Assembly: GCF_020783655.1 (NCBI RefSeq)
Contig: NZ_JAJGQH010000018.1
Location: forward strand, 1 to 64,000
Length of the DNA stretch: 64,000 bases
From: Xanthomonas melonis
GTDB lineage: Bacteria; Pseudomonadota; Gammaproteobacteria; Xanthomonadales; Xanthomonadaceae
Direction: 5' to 3'
Shown in pieces: positions 45,807-55,634 of this stretch. Within the stretch, counting starts at the first letter, position 1. The number at the start of each line of letters is the position of its first letter. The position numbers and the translations under genes were made by a program. Under the pieces are notes generated by a model. It did no database searches, was not told the origin of the DNA, and saw nothing but the letters and a program-made list of their open reading frames with translations.

Positions 45807-46691
45807 ATGAGCAAGACCGAACACGGCGTGACCGCCATGGGTGTACTGGCGCTGGAATTGACCGGCGGCACCGTCCCCGAGCGCGGCGCATTGGCGCCGG
45901 AACAGGCCGGCATGCTGGCCGAACGCATCGGCCGCGATCTGGCGCAATGGATTCCCGAGGTCCGGGAACTCGAGCTCAGCGTGGCCATGGCGCACTTCGA
46001 CCCGGCCGAAGTGCTGCGCCCGGGTTGGCCGCTGCATCGCCGGCTGGAAGAATTGCACGCCCGTGCGCCGGGACGCGACCAGGGTCCGCGCCTGCTGGCC
46101 TTCGGCGCCGATGCGCACGGCGAGATCCCATTGCCATTCCAGGCCGACGCCCAGCTCACCGGCGGCGGACTGCGGGTATTGCCGTTCCTGCTCACCGGCA
46201 ACGCGCAGACCGTCGCCACGGTGGCAGAAGCGATGGAGGAGGTGCTGCTGGCCCAGGGCATGGCCCAGGCCGACACCGCGCTCCTGGCACAGGAGAGCTT
46301 CGGCGCGCGCATCGAGCATGCGCGCTATCTCACCGCGCACGATCTGGCTGCGATGATCTCGATGCAGTACGACAATCAGGGCCTGGCGCCGCTGTGGCCA
46401 CTGATCGAAGCCGCCCTGCTCGCGCCGACCAGCGAGGAATGGCTGGATCAGGCACCGGAGCCGGTGTTGCGCTATGTCGATGGCGAGGTGCGCATCGCCC
46501 TGTTCGATCCCGCAGGCTGGTGCGATTACTACGCGCACGATCGCGGGGATTGCGAGCGCCTGCGCGGCGTCTACGAACACTTCCTGTCACGCCAGCGACA
46601 GATGGCGGCGGTGCTGGAGGCACACGGCCTGCCGGTGCTTTATGTGCATGTGGAACCTGGCCAGGATCCGCGTCAGGCGCTGGCCGCGTGA
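45807..46691 (+). CDS. Conserved protein of unknown function
   Basis: A 294-residue cytosolic protein with no signal peptide or membrane segment. Notable parts: GEIPLPFQADAQLTGGGLRVLPFLLTG and VRIALFDPAGWCDYYAHDRGDCERLRGVYEHFL. It has one Cys pair and an acidic composition. I do not recognise a family, but its codon use and length without interruption show it is real. Start at ATG 45807. It overlaps the VOC gene by 4 bp (GTGA). Confidence 0.82.
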   Translation: MSKTEHGVTAMGVLALELTGGTVPERGALAPEQAGMLAERIGRDLAQWIPEVRELELSVAMAHFDPAEVLRPGWPLHRRLEELHARAPGRDQGPRLLAFGADAHGEIPLPFQADAQLTGGGLRVLPFLLTGNAQTVATVAEAMEEVLLAQGMAQADTALLAQESFGARIEHARYLTAHDLAAMISMQYDNQGLAPLWPLIEAALLAPTSEEWLDQAPEPVLRYVDGEVRIALFDPAGWCDYYAHDRGDCERLRGVYEHFLSRQRQMAAVLEAHGLPVLYVHVEPGQDPRQALAA

Positions 46692-47125
46692 GCCAGACGC
46701 CGCTACCGGCACCACCTGCGCTGCAGGGCGTGCTGGAAACCGGCATCTACGTCGCCGACCTGGAACGCGCCTGCGCGTTCTATGCCCGCGTGCTGGGACT
46801 GCAGCCGATGCACCGCGATGCGCGCATGGCCGCGTACGCGCTCGCACCGGCGCAGGTCCTGTTGCTGTTCCTGCAGGGAAGTATCTCCACTATGGTCACC
46901 CTGCCAGGCGGCACCATTCCACCGCACGACGGCAGCGGGCGCACACACTATGCATTGGCGATCGCCACCGATGCGCTGGATGGATGGCTGGCGCATCTGC
47001 AGCGCTGCGGAATCGAAATCGAAGGCCGCACGCAATGGCCGGGGGGCGGACACAGCATCTATTTCCGCGACCCGGACGCACATCTGGTGGAGCTGGCCAC
47101 ACCCGGGCTGTGGGCGAACTATTGA
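46688..47125 (+). CDS. VOC/glyoxalase-fold protein
   Basis: A 145-residue vicinal-oxygen-chelate protein: ETGIYVADLERACAFYARVL near the start, and SIYFRDPDAHLVELATPGLW at the end, where the Glu is a usual metal ligand. This class includes glyoxalases, dioxygenases and resistance proteins; the substrate is unknown. Translation starts at GTG 46688 inside the upstream stop codon, a coupled start. Its terminator is probably the hairpin at 47327-47357. Confidence 0.85.
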   Translation: MSQTPLPAPPALQGVLETGIYVADLERACAFYARVLGLQPMHRDARMAAYALAPAQVLLLFLQGSISTMVTLPGGTIPPHDGSGRTHYALAIATDALDGWLAHLQRCGIEIEGRTQWPGGGHSIYFRDPDAHLVELATPGLWANY

Positions 47126-47326
47126 GCCGTGCATGCCGCCGGGGCGTCGGTTGACAAGCCTGGCTCGAAGAAGCATCCATCGTCGGCACTGCGATTGGCA
47201 GCAGGGACGACGGCATCGGCATTGCGCCACATCGGTGATGCCCGCACGCGTCGTTTGAACCGGCACGAGGCAGACCAGCCAACCGGCTGGCGATGGTGCC
47301 TGAGGACTCCACCGCCGCCTCCAGGC

Positions 47327-47357
47327 AACGCCGCGATGCAGGCATCGCGGCGTTTTT
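47327..47357 (+). terminator. Rho-independent terminator
   Basis: AACGCCGCGAT / ATCGCGGCGTT, an 11-bp perfect stem with a 6-nt loop, is followed by TTTTT on the plus strand. It ends the 45807-47125 unit and lies just past the convergent sodC stop. Confidence 0.85.
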
Positions 47358-47361
47358 CCGC

Positions 47362-48009
47362 TTACCGCGCAGGCGCCGGTGCGTTGTCGGTGGTGATCAC
47401 GCCGCAGGCCAGACGTCCGCCAGCGTTGCCGGTGGGCTGGGTCTTGTAGTCGTCCGGGTCGGCGTGGACGATCACCGCGTGACCGGCGATATCGGACTGA
47501 TCGGCCTTGCCGAGATTGACGTTGCTCGACACCGGGCCGTCGATGGAGGCGTTGCCTTGCGCATCGGCCTTGATATTGGGCATGTCGCCACCGTGGTGCG
47601 GATCGGCGCTGACGTTGCCGTGATCGGTCTGGGCCGGATTGAAGTGGCCACCGGCGCTGCTGGCGTCCGGCGCGCTGCAGTCGCCCTTCTCGTGGATATG
47701 GAACCCGTGTTCGCTATTGGGCTTGAGCCCGCTCAGCTGGCCGGTGACGCGCAGCGCGCCATCGACGGTCTTGAACGTCACCGTTCCCTTGACCTCGTTG
47801 CCCTGGGTCGGTTTGAGCTCGGCAGTGGCGGTGGTGGCAGCGGTTGCCTCGGTGACCATCGACGCTGCATGTTCGCCGCCATGCGCGGCTTCGGCCGGCG
47901 TGCCGGCCTGCGGAGCGGGCGCCGGCTCGGCCGGTGCGGGCTCCTCGCGTTTGCACGCGGTCAACGCCAGAGCAGTGGCCAGGAACAAGGTGGTAGGAAC
48001 GATACGCAT
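47362..48009 (-). CDS. sodC: Cu,Zn superoxide dismutase, lipoprotein (copy 1)
   Basis: A 215-residue enzyme that removes periplasmic superoxide. Lipobox at LALTAC (mature Cys19), then an Ala/Pro/Glu-rich linker to about residue 60. Metal ligands are present: HGFHIHEKGDCS, GGHFNP, DPHHGGDMPN and GHAVIVHADPDDY, with the guiding Arg in GNAGGRLACGV. Start at ATG 48009 with GGGAG upstream. It follows a second sodC by 47 bp; the two are probably co-transcribed. Confidence 0.93.
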   Translation of the reverse strand: MRIVPTTLFLATALALTACKREEPAPAEPAPAPQAGTPAEAAHGGEHAASMVTEATAATTATAELKPTQGNEVKGTVTFKTVDGALRVTGQLSGLKPNSEHGFHIHEKGDCSAPDASSAGGHFNPAQTDHGNVSADPHHGGDMPNIKADAQGNASIDGPVSSNVNLGKADQSDIAGHAVIVHADPDDYKTQPTGNAGGRLACGVITTDNAPAPAR

Positions 48010-48056
48010 GAAAGAACTCCCGGAAGCGCCGCGACTGCGGCCATGAATGCCCCGAA

Positions 48057-48656
48057 TCAGGGCTGCGGAGGGGCCGCGCCCCATTGCGTGACGCGAATGA
48101 CGCCGCATGCGGTGCGGGCGCCTGCATTGCCGCTGGGCTGGCTACGGTAATCGTCGGCGTCCGCATGCACGATCAGTGATTTGCCGACCACATCGGTCGG
48201 CGCCGCATCGCCCAGGCTGATGCCCGACACGATCATGTCCAGGTGCGCCACGCCTTCGGCATCTGCACGCAGATTGTCCATATCGCCCAGGTGATGCGGC
48301 GCGGTGCCGGCACGGCCGTGCGCGGACGCGGTCGGGTTGAAATGGCCACCGGCGCTGCTGGCATCGGCTGCGCTACAGTCGCCGCGCTCGTGGACGTGGA
48401 ATCCGGCCGCCGCGCTAGGACGCAGCCCACCGATCGTGCCGGTGATGCGGATGCCCTGCAATGCCGGCACCAGCACCACACGCCCGCTGACCAGGCTGCC
48501 CGATGCCGAAGCCAACGCCGCTTCGGCCTGCTGCACCGGGCGCGTGGGCACGACCCGCGTCTGCACCGGCGGCGGCGTGGGAGCCGGCGGCGTGCTGCTG
48601 CAGGCAGCGAGCGCCAGAGCGGCAAGCACAACGAGCGTAGACGACCGATAACGCAT
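48057..48656 (-). CDS. sodC: Cu,Zn superoxide dismutase-like lipoprotein (copy 2)
   Basis: A 199-residue paralogue of the next gene. Lipobox LALAAC (mature Cys19) and a Pro/Thr linker (SSTPPAPTPPPVQTR) precede the dismutase domain. Metal ligands GFHVHERGDCS, GGHFNPTASAHG, APHHLGDMDN and SLIVHADADDY, and Arg in GNAGARTACGV, are kept, so it should be active. It differs in the loop before the first ligands. Its promoter should lie in the repeat-rich gap upstream. Confidence 0.9.
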   Translation of the reverse strand: MRYRSSTLVVLAALALAACSSTPPAPTPPPVQTRVVPTRPVQQAEAALASASGSLVSGRVVLVPALQGIRITGTIGGLRPSAAAGFHVHERGDCSAADASSAGGHFNPTASAHGRAGTAPHHLGDMDNLRADAEGVAHLDMIVSGISLGDAAPTDVVGKSLIVHADADDYRSQPSGNAGARTACGVIRVTQWGAAPPQP

Positions 48657-49286
48657 CGAACTTTTCTCCTGATCAGGTTTGGAACCTATGCGGGTGCGTG
48701 TTCACATGTCATGAAATGCACTCGGCGGCAGGCCGGGAGTTTACGGGGCTGGATTGCGGGCCGGGATATGCGCAACTTGCGCCCTCACCCCAATCCCTCT
48801 CCCGCAGGCGCAAGAAGGGCTCGACTGCGAAGATCGATGCTTGCCTTGCCCGCGCGTCTTGCCGTCTTCCGCGTGCGGGGAAGGTGCTTGTCCAGGGCGA
48901 CGAGCTTGCCTGTGATTCCGCCTTCTCCCGCGTGCGGGGGGAAGGTGCCCGAAGGGCGGATGGGGACGTCATGCGCCGCCAGGTCATCGAGACAGTGGCG
49001 CGTGCGAGCGAGAAAACGGCGAGCTTGCCTGTGATTCCGCCTTCTCCCGCGTGCGGGGGAAGGTGCCCGAAGGGCGGATGGGGGTGTCGTGCACCGCGAG
49101 CTCATCGAGACCGTGGTGGGTGCGAACGAGAAAACGGCGAGCTCATGCGCGCTTGCCGTCGTAATGCCCGTCGAACTCGCCGGTTCGCTGCATGGCTCCG
49201 ACACGCAGTACGGCTCTTGGCAGGCGCCCCTCACCTCCGCCCCTCTCCCACAGACGGGAGCGGGACTCAACTCCGCGCGCGGGCAA
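48657..49286. repeat. Repeat-rich intergenic region
   Basis: 630 bp without a gene. From 48902 to about 49140 there are two copies of a unit of about 119 bp (GAGCTTGCCTGTGATTCCGCC... at 48902 and 49021), each containing the CCGCGTGCGGG and GTGCCCGAAGGGCGGAT elements seen elsewhere. Further related pieces lie at 48780-48810 and 49228-49263, the last as an imperfect hairpin just past ntrC. Confidence 0.8.
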
Positions 49287-50714
49287 TCAGCGTCGCTTGC
49301 GGCCCGGGCCGAGCTTGCGGGTGACCGTGTTGCGGCCCAGTCCCAGGCGCGCGGCGGCTTCGGCGCGGCGGCCCTGGGTCAGCTGCAGGGCGGCTTCGAG
49401 CAGGGTCTTGTCCAGGCGTTCGCGCGCTTCTGCGTGCAGGCCCTGGGCGCCCTCGCTCAGCCGTTGCGCGGCCCAGCTCGACAACATGTCGTCCCATTGT
49501 CCGGCGCTGCTGCGGCCGGTGCGCTGGCGGCCGCGCGCCAGCGCGGCATCCACATCGATCACATCGATGATGTCGGCAGTGGCCAGTGCGGCCAGACGCC
49601 AGCAGACGTTTTCCAGTTCGCGCACGTTGCCGGGCCAGTCGTAGTGGCGCAGTGCCTCCAACGCGGCCGAGGACAACCGCTTTGGCGACATGTCGAGCTT
49701 GCGCCCTGCCATCGCCAGGAAATTCTCGGCCAGTTGCGCGATGTCGCCGCGGCGTTCGCGCAGCGGCGGCAGCTGCAGGCGCACCACGTCCAGGCGGTGC
49801 AACAGGTCGGCACGGAAGCGGCCCTGTTCGACGAGCGCTTCCAGATCCTGGTGGGTGGCGGCGATCACGCGCACATCGACGCGGATCAACTCGCGCCCGC
49901 CGACGCGGAAGAATTCGTTCTCGGCCAGCACGCGCAGCAGGCGGGTCTGCAACGGCAGCGGCATGTCGCCGATTTCGTCCAGGAACAGGGTGCCGCCGTC
50001 GGCCTGTTCGAAACGGCCGATATGGCGCTTGGTCGCACCGGTGAAAGCACCGGTTTCGTGGCCGAACAATTCGCTTTCCAGCAACTCGGCGGGAATGGCG
50101 GCGGTATTGAGCGCCACGAACGGTTTGCGCGCGCGTGGCGATTCGTTGTGCAGCGCGCGGGCAACCAGTTCCTTGCCGGTGCCGGTCTCGCCATTGATCA
50201 GCACCGACAACGGCGCCTGCGCCAGCCGGCCAATGGCGCGAAACAGTGCCTGCATCGCCGGGGTATCGCCGATCAGCGATGCCGAGCCGTCGGCCACCAG
50301 CGTGGCGATGCTCGGCTGCGCGCCGGCATCTGCATCGGGCAGCGCGCGCGCCGCCAACGCCACCGCATCGTCCAGGTCGAACGGTTTGGACAGGAACTCG
50401 TGCGCACCACCACGGAAGGCGCCAGCGGTGCTGGCCACGTCGGTATACGCCGACATCACGATCACCGGCAGCTGCGGATGCCTGGACTTGAGCTTGTCCA
50501 GCAGGGTCAGGCCGTCTTCGCCGGGCATGCGCACGTCGGTGAACAGCAGGTCCGGGATGGGCCGCATCGCCAGCGCCTGCAGCGCGGCGGCGGCGCTGTC
50601 GAAGCCGTCCACGGCATAACCGGCATCGCGCAGTGCGGTGGACAGCACGAAGCGCACCGAACGGTCGTCGTCGACCACCCAGATATGGTGGGATGCGGCG
50701 GCGGCCTCAGCCAT
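49287..50714 (-). CDS. ntrC: Nitrogen regulation response regulator NtrC
   Basis: A 475-residue sigma-54 activator. The receiver has D60 (FTDVRMPG). The AAA+ domain has GETGTGKE and a canonical GAFTGA loop, and the Fis-type helix-turn-helix is RRAEAAARLGLGRNTVTRKL at the end. It overlaps ntrB by 8 bp. Under nitrogen limitation, phosphorylated NtrC should activate the sigma-54 promoter at glnA in this window. Confidence 0.97.
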   Translation of the reverse strand: MAEAAAASHHIWVVDDDRSVRFVLSTALRDAGYAVDGFDSAAAALQALAMRPIPDLLFTDVRMPGEDGLTLLDKLKSRHPQLPVIVMSAYTDVASTAGAFRGGAHEFLSKPFDLDDAVALAARALPDADAGAQPSIATLVADGSASLIGDTPAMQALFRAIGRLAQAPLSVLINGETGTGKELVARALHNESPRARKPFVALNTAAIPAELLESELFGHETGAFTGATKRHIGRFEQADGGTLFLDEIGDMPLPLQTRLLRVLAENEFFRVGGRELIRVDVRVIAATHQDLEALVEQGRFRADLLHRLDVVRLQLPPLRERRGDIAQLAENFLAMAGRKLDMSPKRLSSAALEALRHYDWPGNVRELENVCWRLAALATADIIDVIDVDAALARGRQRTGRSSAGQWDDMLSSWAAQRLSEGAQGLHAEARERLDKTLLEAALQLTQGRRAEAAARLGLGRNTVTRKLGPGRKRR

Positions 50715-51756
50715 GCAGAGAATCCTTGTCGTGGTCGCCGGCCAGCTCGGGCAACAGCAGGGTGAAAACGGTATGGCCAGGACGCGAGCGATAGGTCAGG
50801 GTGCCGTGGTGTTCGCGCGAGACCTGCTGGGCCAGCGCCAGGCCCAGGCCGCTGCCTTCGGCACGGCCACTGACCAGCGGCAGGAACAGGTGCTCGGCCA
50901 GTTCCTCGGGCACGCCGCCGCCATCGTCGATGATCTCCAGCCGCAGCGACATCGCATGCACGCGGTCGCGGATGCGCTGGCCATGCTCGACGCGGGTGCG
51001 CAGGGTCACCCGGGTGGCGCCGGCCTGGAAGGCGTTGCGCACCAGATTCCACACCGCCTGGGTCAGGCGGTCCGCATCGCCGAGGATGTCGGGAATGCTG
51101 GGATCGTAATCGCGTTGCACCTGCACCGACCAACCGCCCTCGGCCTCGGCCAGGCGCAGCACGCGCTCGAGGACGACGTGGATGTTGAGGCCCTCGTGCG
51201 GGCGCAACGGCGACGGCGAAAGCAGGCGTTCGAGCAAGGTGTTGAGACGTTCGATCTCGGTGCCGATCAATTCGATCAGTTCGCGCTCGTCCTCGTCGCG
51301 CCCGGCCGAGCGCCGCGCCAGCAGTTGGGCGGCGCCCTTCAGGCCGGCCAGTGGATTGCGCAATTCGTGCGCCAGCCCCTTGAGCGCGGCGCTCAAGGCG
51401 TTGGGCAGCGCATGGGTGGGGTCCAACGCGGGAAACTCGTCGACCGGGTGGGTTTCCAACAACCAGCCGCCATCGTCCAGCCGCGACAGCCAGCCCTCGG
51501 CAAAGCGCGGGGCGTCGTTGGGCAGGCCCAGCGCCAGCCGGTGCAGGCGCAGCACATCGCGCTCGTCGTTGAGCAGGAACCGCCCCAACGCATCGCCCTG
51601 CACCTCCAGCGCGGCCAGAGGCTGGTCGACCAGGCGACGCGCACTGACCCCGAGCCAGCGCGCGAAGGCCGGATTGACGCCCAGCACGCGACCCTCCCGG
51701 TCGGCCCATGCCACCGGGGTGCCCAGGCTATCGAGCGAGGGAGTGGGCACCGTCAT
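50707..51756 (-). CDS. ntrB: Nitrogen regulation sensor kinase NtrB
   Basis: About 349 residues, a cytosolic kinase with an N-terminal PAS domain (GTPVAWADREGRVLGVNPAF), phospho-acceptor His in GLAHELRNPLAG (near residue 131) and an ATP-binding domain (NLVRNAFQAGA; GSGLGLALAQQ). NtrB is controlled by PII. The start is put at ATG 51756 (MTVPTPS). Earlier ATGs at 51762 and 51780 fall inside an NtrC-type site. Confidence 0.95.
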   Translation of the reverse strand: MTVPTPSLDSLGTPVAWADREGRVLGVNPAFARWLGVSARRLVDQPLAALEVQGDALGRFLLNDERDVLRLHRLALGLPNDAPRFAEGWLSRLDDGGWLLETHPVDEFPALDPTHALPNALSAALKGLAHELRNPLAGLKGAAQLLARRSAGRDEDERELIELIGTEIERLNTLLERLLSPSPLRPHEGLNIHVVLERVLRLAEAEGGWSVQVQRDYDPSIPDILGDADRLTQAVWNLVRNAFQAGATRVTLRTRVEHGQRIRDRVHAMSLRLEIIDDGGGVPEELAEHLFLPLVSGRAEGSGLGLALAQQVSREHHGTLTYRSRPGHTVFTLLLPELAGDHDKDSLHG

Positions 51757-51760
51757 CGCC

Positions 51761-51781
51761 ATTGCACCAATCTGGTGCAAT
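51761..51781. promoter_or_regulatory. NtrC-binding site at the ntrB start
   Basis: ATTGCACCA and TGGTGCAAT are perfect 9-bp arms around ATC. This matches the NtrC consensus TGCACY-N5-RGTGCA. It lies just upstream of the ntrB start codon, where NtrC binding would repress, as at E. coli glnLp. Its role here is inferred. Confidence 0.8.
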
Positions 51782-52021
51782 CGAGCGCCGGCTGCGCGGA
51801 TGGCATGCCGGCCGCCGGGGTCGCAGAGGAGCGCGCCGGACGGCGGTGGCGGGCACCGGCCCGGCGCAGCTGCGCGCCGGCCGTGACAGGCGTGGGGCTG
51901 GTCATGCAGTCACCTCGGCAATCGATCCGCGCCACGTCGCGGGGGAGACACCGATCCGGCGCAGGCGGCGCCGGTCGGACCGTTGCGCCGCCCGCGGCGA
52001 TGTCGCCACGGGCGGTCATGC

Positions 52022-53461
52022 TCAGGACTCGTACGCCGCTTCGCCGTGCGAGGTGATGTCCAGGCCTTCGCGCTCGGCGTCTTCGCTCACGCGCAGGCCG
52101 AACACCAGTTTGGCGACCAGGAAGCCCACCGCCGACACCACGCCGATCCACACCACGGTGATGCCCACGCCCAGCGCCTGGATGCCGACCTGATGCACGA
52201 TGTCGTAGTCGCCACCCTTCTGGCCGCCCAACGAGGCCGCCGAGAACACGCCGGTGAGCAGCGCGCCGACGATGCCGCCCAGGCCGTGCACGCCGAACAC
52301 GTCCAGGCTGTCGTCGGCACCTAGCAGACGCTTGAGGCCGGTGACGCCCCACACGCACAGCACACCGGCGGCCAGGCCGATCACGATGGCGCCGAACGGA
52401 CCCACCGTGCCGCAGGCCGGGGTGATGCCGACCAGACCGGCGACCATGCCCGAGGCCACACCCAGGGCGGAGGACTTGCCCTTGATGATCTTCTCGGTCA
52501 GCGACCAGCCCAGGATGGCCGCGGCGGTGGCCAGCAGCGTGTTGAGGAAGGCCAGCGCCGCGCCGGCATTGGCTTCCAGGTTGGAGCCGGCGTTGAAGCC
52601 GAACCAGCCCACCCACAGCAACGAGGCACCGACGAAGGTCAGGGTCAGGTTGTGCGGCTTGATCGCCTCGCGGCCCAGCCCGGCGCGTTTGCCGACGAAG
52701 TAGGCGCCCACCAGGCCGGCGATACCGGCATTGATGTGCACCACCGTGCCGCCGGCGAAATCCAGCGCGCCCAGCCCGAACAGGTAGCCACCGGTGGCCC
52801 AGACCATGTGCGCCAGCGGCAGGTAGCCGAAGGTGAACCAGATCACCGAGAACAGCAGCACCGCGGCGAACTTGACCCGTTCGGCGAAGGCACCGACGAC
52901 CAGTGCACCGGTGATGCCGGCGAAGGTGGCCTGGAAGGCGACGAACACGTACTCGGGCAGGCTCACGCCCTTGGTGAAGGTGGCCGCCAGGCTTTCGATG
53001 GTGACGCCCTTGAGCAGCGCCTTGTCCAGATTGCCGATCCACGCACCTTCGCCGGAGAACGCCAGGCTGTAGCCGTAGATCACCCACAGGATGGTCAGCA
53101 GCGAAAACACCACTGCGATCTGGATCAGCACCGACAGGACGTTCTTGGCGCGCACCATGCCGCCGTAGAACAACGCCAGGCCCGGCACCACCATCATCAG
53201 TACCAGCAGCGTGGAGGTCAGCATCCAGGCGACATCGCCCTTGTCGACCACCGGCGCGGCCTCCGCGGCCACTGGCGCCGCCTGCGGCTGCAGCGAGGGC
53301 AGCGGTTCGGTGGTGACCGGCTCGGTCGGCAACGGGGTGATCTGCGCACCGGACTGCGCATGCGCACTGCCCATGCCGCCCGCCAGCAGCGCACTGAACA
53401 GCATCAGCATGCACACGCTGTAGAACCGGGCCTTCCACCCGGCAAAAAGAGCTGTCTTCAT
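52022..53461 (-). CDS. amtB: Ammonium transporter AmtB
   Basis: A 479-residue Amt/Rh channel with a signal peptide (ending GSAHA) and eleven predicted membrane segments. The pore histidine pair is in VVHINAG and GVHGLGG. The region between signal peptide and first segment is longer and Pro/Glu-rich (TPLPTEPVTTEPLPS). Start at ATG 53461. It follows glnK by 22 bp, the usual glnK-amtB pair, in which GlnK blocks the channel. Confidence 0.96.
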   Translation of the reverse strand: MKTALFAGWKARFYSVCMLMLFSALLAGGMGSAHAQSGAQITPLPTEPVTTEPLPSLQPQAAPVAAEAAPVVDKGDVAWMLTSTLLVLMMVVPGLALFYGGMVRAKNVLSVLIQIAVVFSLLTILWVIYGYSLAFSGEGAWIGNLDKALLKGVTIESLAATFTKGVSLPEYVFVAFQATFAGITGALVVGAFAERVKFAAVLLFSVIWFTFGYLPLAHMVWATGGYLFGLGALDFAGGTVVHINAGIAGLVGAYFVGKRAGLGREAIKPHNLTLTFVGASLLWVGWFGFNAGSNLEANAGAALAFLNTLLATAAAILGWSLTEKIIKGKSSALGVASGMVAGLVGITPACGTVGPFGAIVIGLAAGVLCVWGVTGLKRLLGADDSLDVFGVHGLGGIVGALLTGVFSAASLGGQKGGDYDIVHQVGIQALGVGITVVWIGVVSAVGFLVAKLVFGLRVSEDAEREGLDITSHGEAAYES

Positions 53462-53483
53462 ACGGACTCCGGGGAGGATGGAC

Positions 53484-53876
<393 letters not shown>

Positions 53877-54099
53877 TCATTCACCTGGATGCCAACCCCG
53901 GCATCCAATGCTTCGCGGATCGCGCAGACCCCGGCGGATGCCACGCATCCGCTTGGTGGGAGAGGGTCAGGCCCGCGCGCCGCGAACTGTGTGCTCTCTC
54001 GTACCCCGCAACGCCACGGCAGCGCCGCGGCGTGGTCAGACAATGGGCGGCGATGGCGCAGGTGGGAGGGGGAGCCTGCACCACCGCCGCGGTGGAACC

Positions 54100-55509
54100 T
54101 TAGTTGCCGTAGTACAGCTGGTACTCCAGCGGATGCGTGGCGGCACGGAACTTGGTGACCTCCTGCATCTTCAGCGCGATGTAGCCGTCGATGAAGTCGT
54201 CGCTCATCACGCCACCGGCCTTGAGGAACTCGCGGTCCTGGTCCAGCGCTTCCAGCGCCTGATCCAGGCTGGAGCACACCTGCGGGATCAGCTTCTCTTC
54301 TTCCGGCGGCAGGTCGTACAGATCCTTGTCGCTCGGCGCGCCCGGGTCGATCTGGTTCTTGATGCCGTCCAGGCCGGCCATCATCAGCGCGGTGAAGGTC
54401 AGGTAGCCGGACTGCAACGGATCGGGGAAGCGCATTTCGATGCGGCGCGCCTTCGGGTTGGTCACCCACGGGATGCGGCACGAGGCCGAGCGGTTGCGTG
54501 CCGAATAGGCCAGCATCACCGGCGCTTCGAAGCCCGGGACCAGACGCTTGTAGCTGTTGGTGCCGGAATTGGCGAAGGCGTTGATGGCGCGGGCGTGCTT
54601 GAAGATGCCGCCGATGTACCACAGCGCCAGCTGCGAGAGCCCGCCGTAGCCGTCGCCGGAGAACAGGTTGGTGCCGCCCTTGGTCAGCGACTGATGCACG
54701 TGCATGCCGCTGCCGTTGTCGCCGACGATCGGCTTGGGCATGAAGGTGGCGGTCTTGCCGTTGCGGTAGGCGACGTTCTTGATGATGTACTTCATCGTCA
54801 GCAGTTCGTCGGCCTTCTGCACCAGCGAGCTGAACTTGGTGCCGATCTCGCATTGGCCGGCAGTGGCCACCTCATGGTGGTGCACTTCGGTCTCGATGCC
54901 GACCTGCTCCAGGGTCTTGATCATTTCCGCACGCAGATCGTGCAGGGTGTCGGTCGGCGGAACCGGGAAATAGCCGCCCTTCACGCCGGGACGGTAGCCG
55001 CTGTTGCCGCCTTCGTACTTGGTGCCGGTGTTCCAGGCCGCCTCTTCCGAACCCACCTGGAAGAAGGTGTGGCCCATGTCGTTGGCAAAGCGCACCGAAT
55101 CGAAGATGAAGAATTCCGGTTCCGGACCGAAGAAGGCCTGGTCGGCGATACCGGAGGACTTGAGGTAGGCCTCGGCACGCTTGGCGATACCGCGCGGGTC
55201 GCGCACGTAGCTCTGCATGGTGGCCGGGTCGAGGATGTCGCAGGTCAGCACCACGGTCGGATCGGCGAAGAACGGATCCAGGTAGGCGGTACCGGCGTCG
55301 GGCAGCAGCACCATGTCCGATTCGTTGATGCCCTTCCAACCCGCGATCGAGCTGCCGTCGAACATCTTGCCTTCTTCGAACAGCGCCGGCTCGATGATGT
55401 TGGCCGGAAAGGTCACGTGCTGCTGCACGCCGCGCATATCGACGAAGCGCAGGTCGACGAACTCGACCTTGTTGTCCTTGATCAGCTTTTCAACGTTTTC
55501 CACGGACAT
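54100..55509 (-). CDS. glnA: Glutamine synthetase type I
   Basis: A 469-residue enzyme that joins ammonia to glutamate with ATP. The metal and ATP-binding regions ([43 protein letters not shown]) are intact. The adenylylation site Tyr is in DLYDLPPEE (near residue 397). A sigma-54 promoter and NtrC sites lie upstream. The glnA-glnK gap is 277 bp, with no clear promoter of its own, so glnK may partly depend on read-through. Confidence 0.98.
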   Translation of the reverse strand: MSVENVEKLIKDNKVEFVDLRFVDMRGVQQHVTFPANIIEPALFEEGKMFDGSSIAGWKGINESDMVLLPDAGTAYLDPFFADPTVVLTCDILDPATMQSYVRDPRGIAKRAEAYLKSSGIADQAFFGPEPEFFIFDSVRFANDMGHTFFQVGSEEAAWNTGTKYEGGNSGYRPGVKGGYFPVPPTDTLHDLRAEMIKTLEQVGIETEVHHHEVATAGQCEIGTKFSSLVQKADELLTMKYIIKNVAYRNGKTATFMPKPIVGDNGSGMHVHQSLTKGGTNLFSGDGYGGLSQLALWYIGGIFKHARAINAFANSGTNSYKRLVPGFEAPVMLAYSARNRSASCRIPWVTNPKARRIEMRFPDPLQSGYLTFTALMMAGLDGIKNQIDPGAPSDKDLYDLPPEEEKLIPQVCSSLDQALEALDQDREFLKAGGVMSDDFIDGYIALKMQEVTKFRAATHPLEYQLYYGN

Positions 55510-55556
55510 CGGAAGAAACCTCGGATTGGAGTGAAGTGGCTCGTGGGCGGATTGAC

Positions 55557-55573
55557 AGCAGGGACCATGCCAA
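55557..55573 (-). promoter_or_regulatory. Sigma-54 promoter of glnA
   Basis: On the minus strand TTGGCATGGTCCCTGCT has GG (55571-55570) and GC (55559-55558) separated by exactly 10 bp and a good -24 element. The predicted start is near 55547, about 38 bp before the glnA ATG. Confidence 0.82.
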
Positions 55574-55634
55574 GTCGCGCGCTTTCACAAGTCGTTGATT
55601 TCGCTGACCTCGCTTGAGATCGCTGTGGCAGAAG

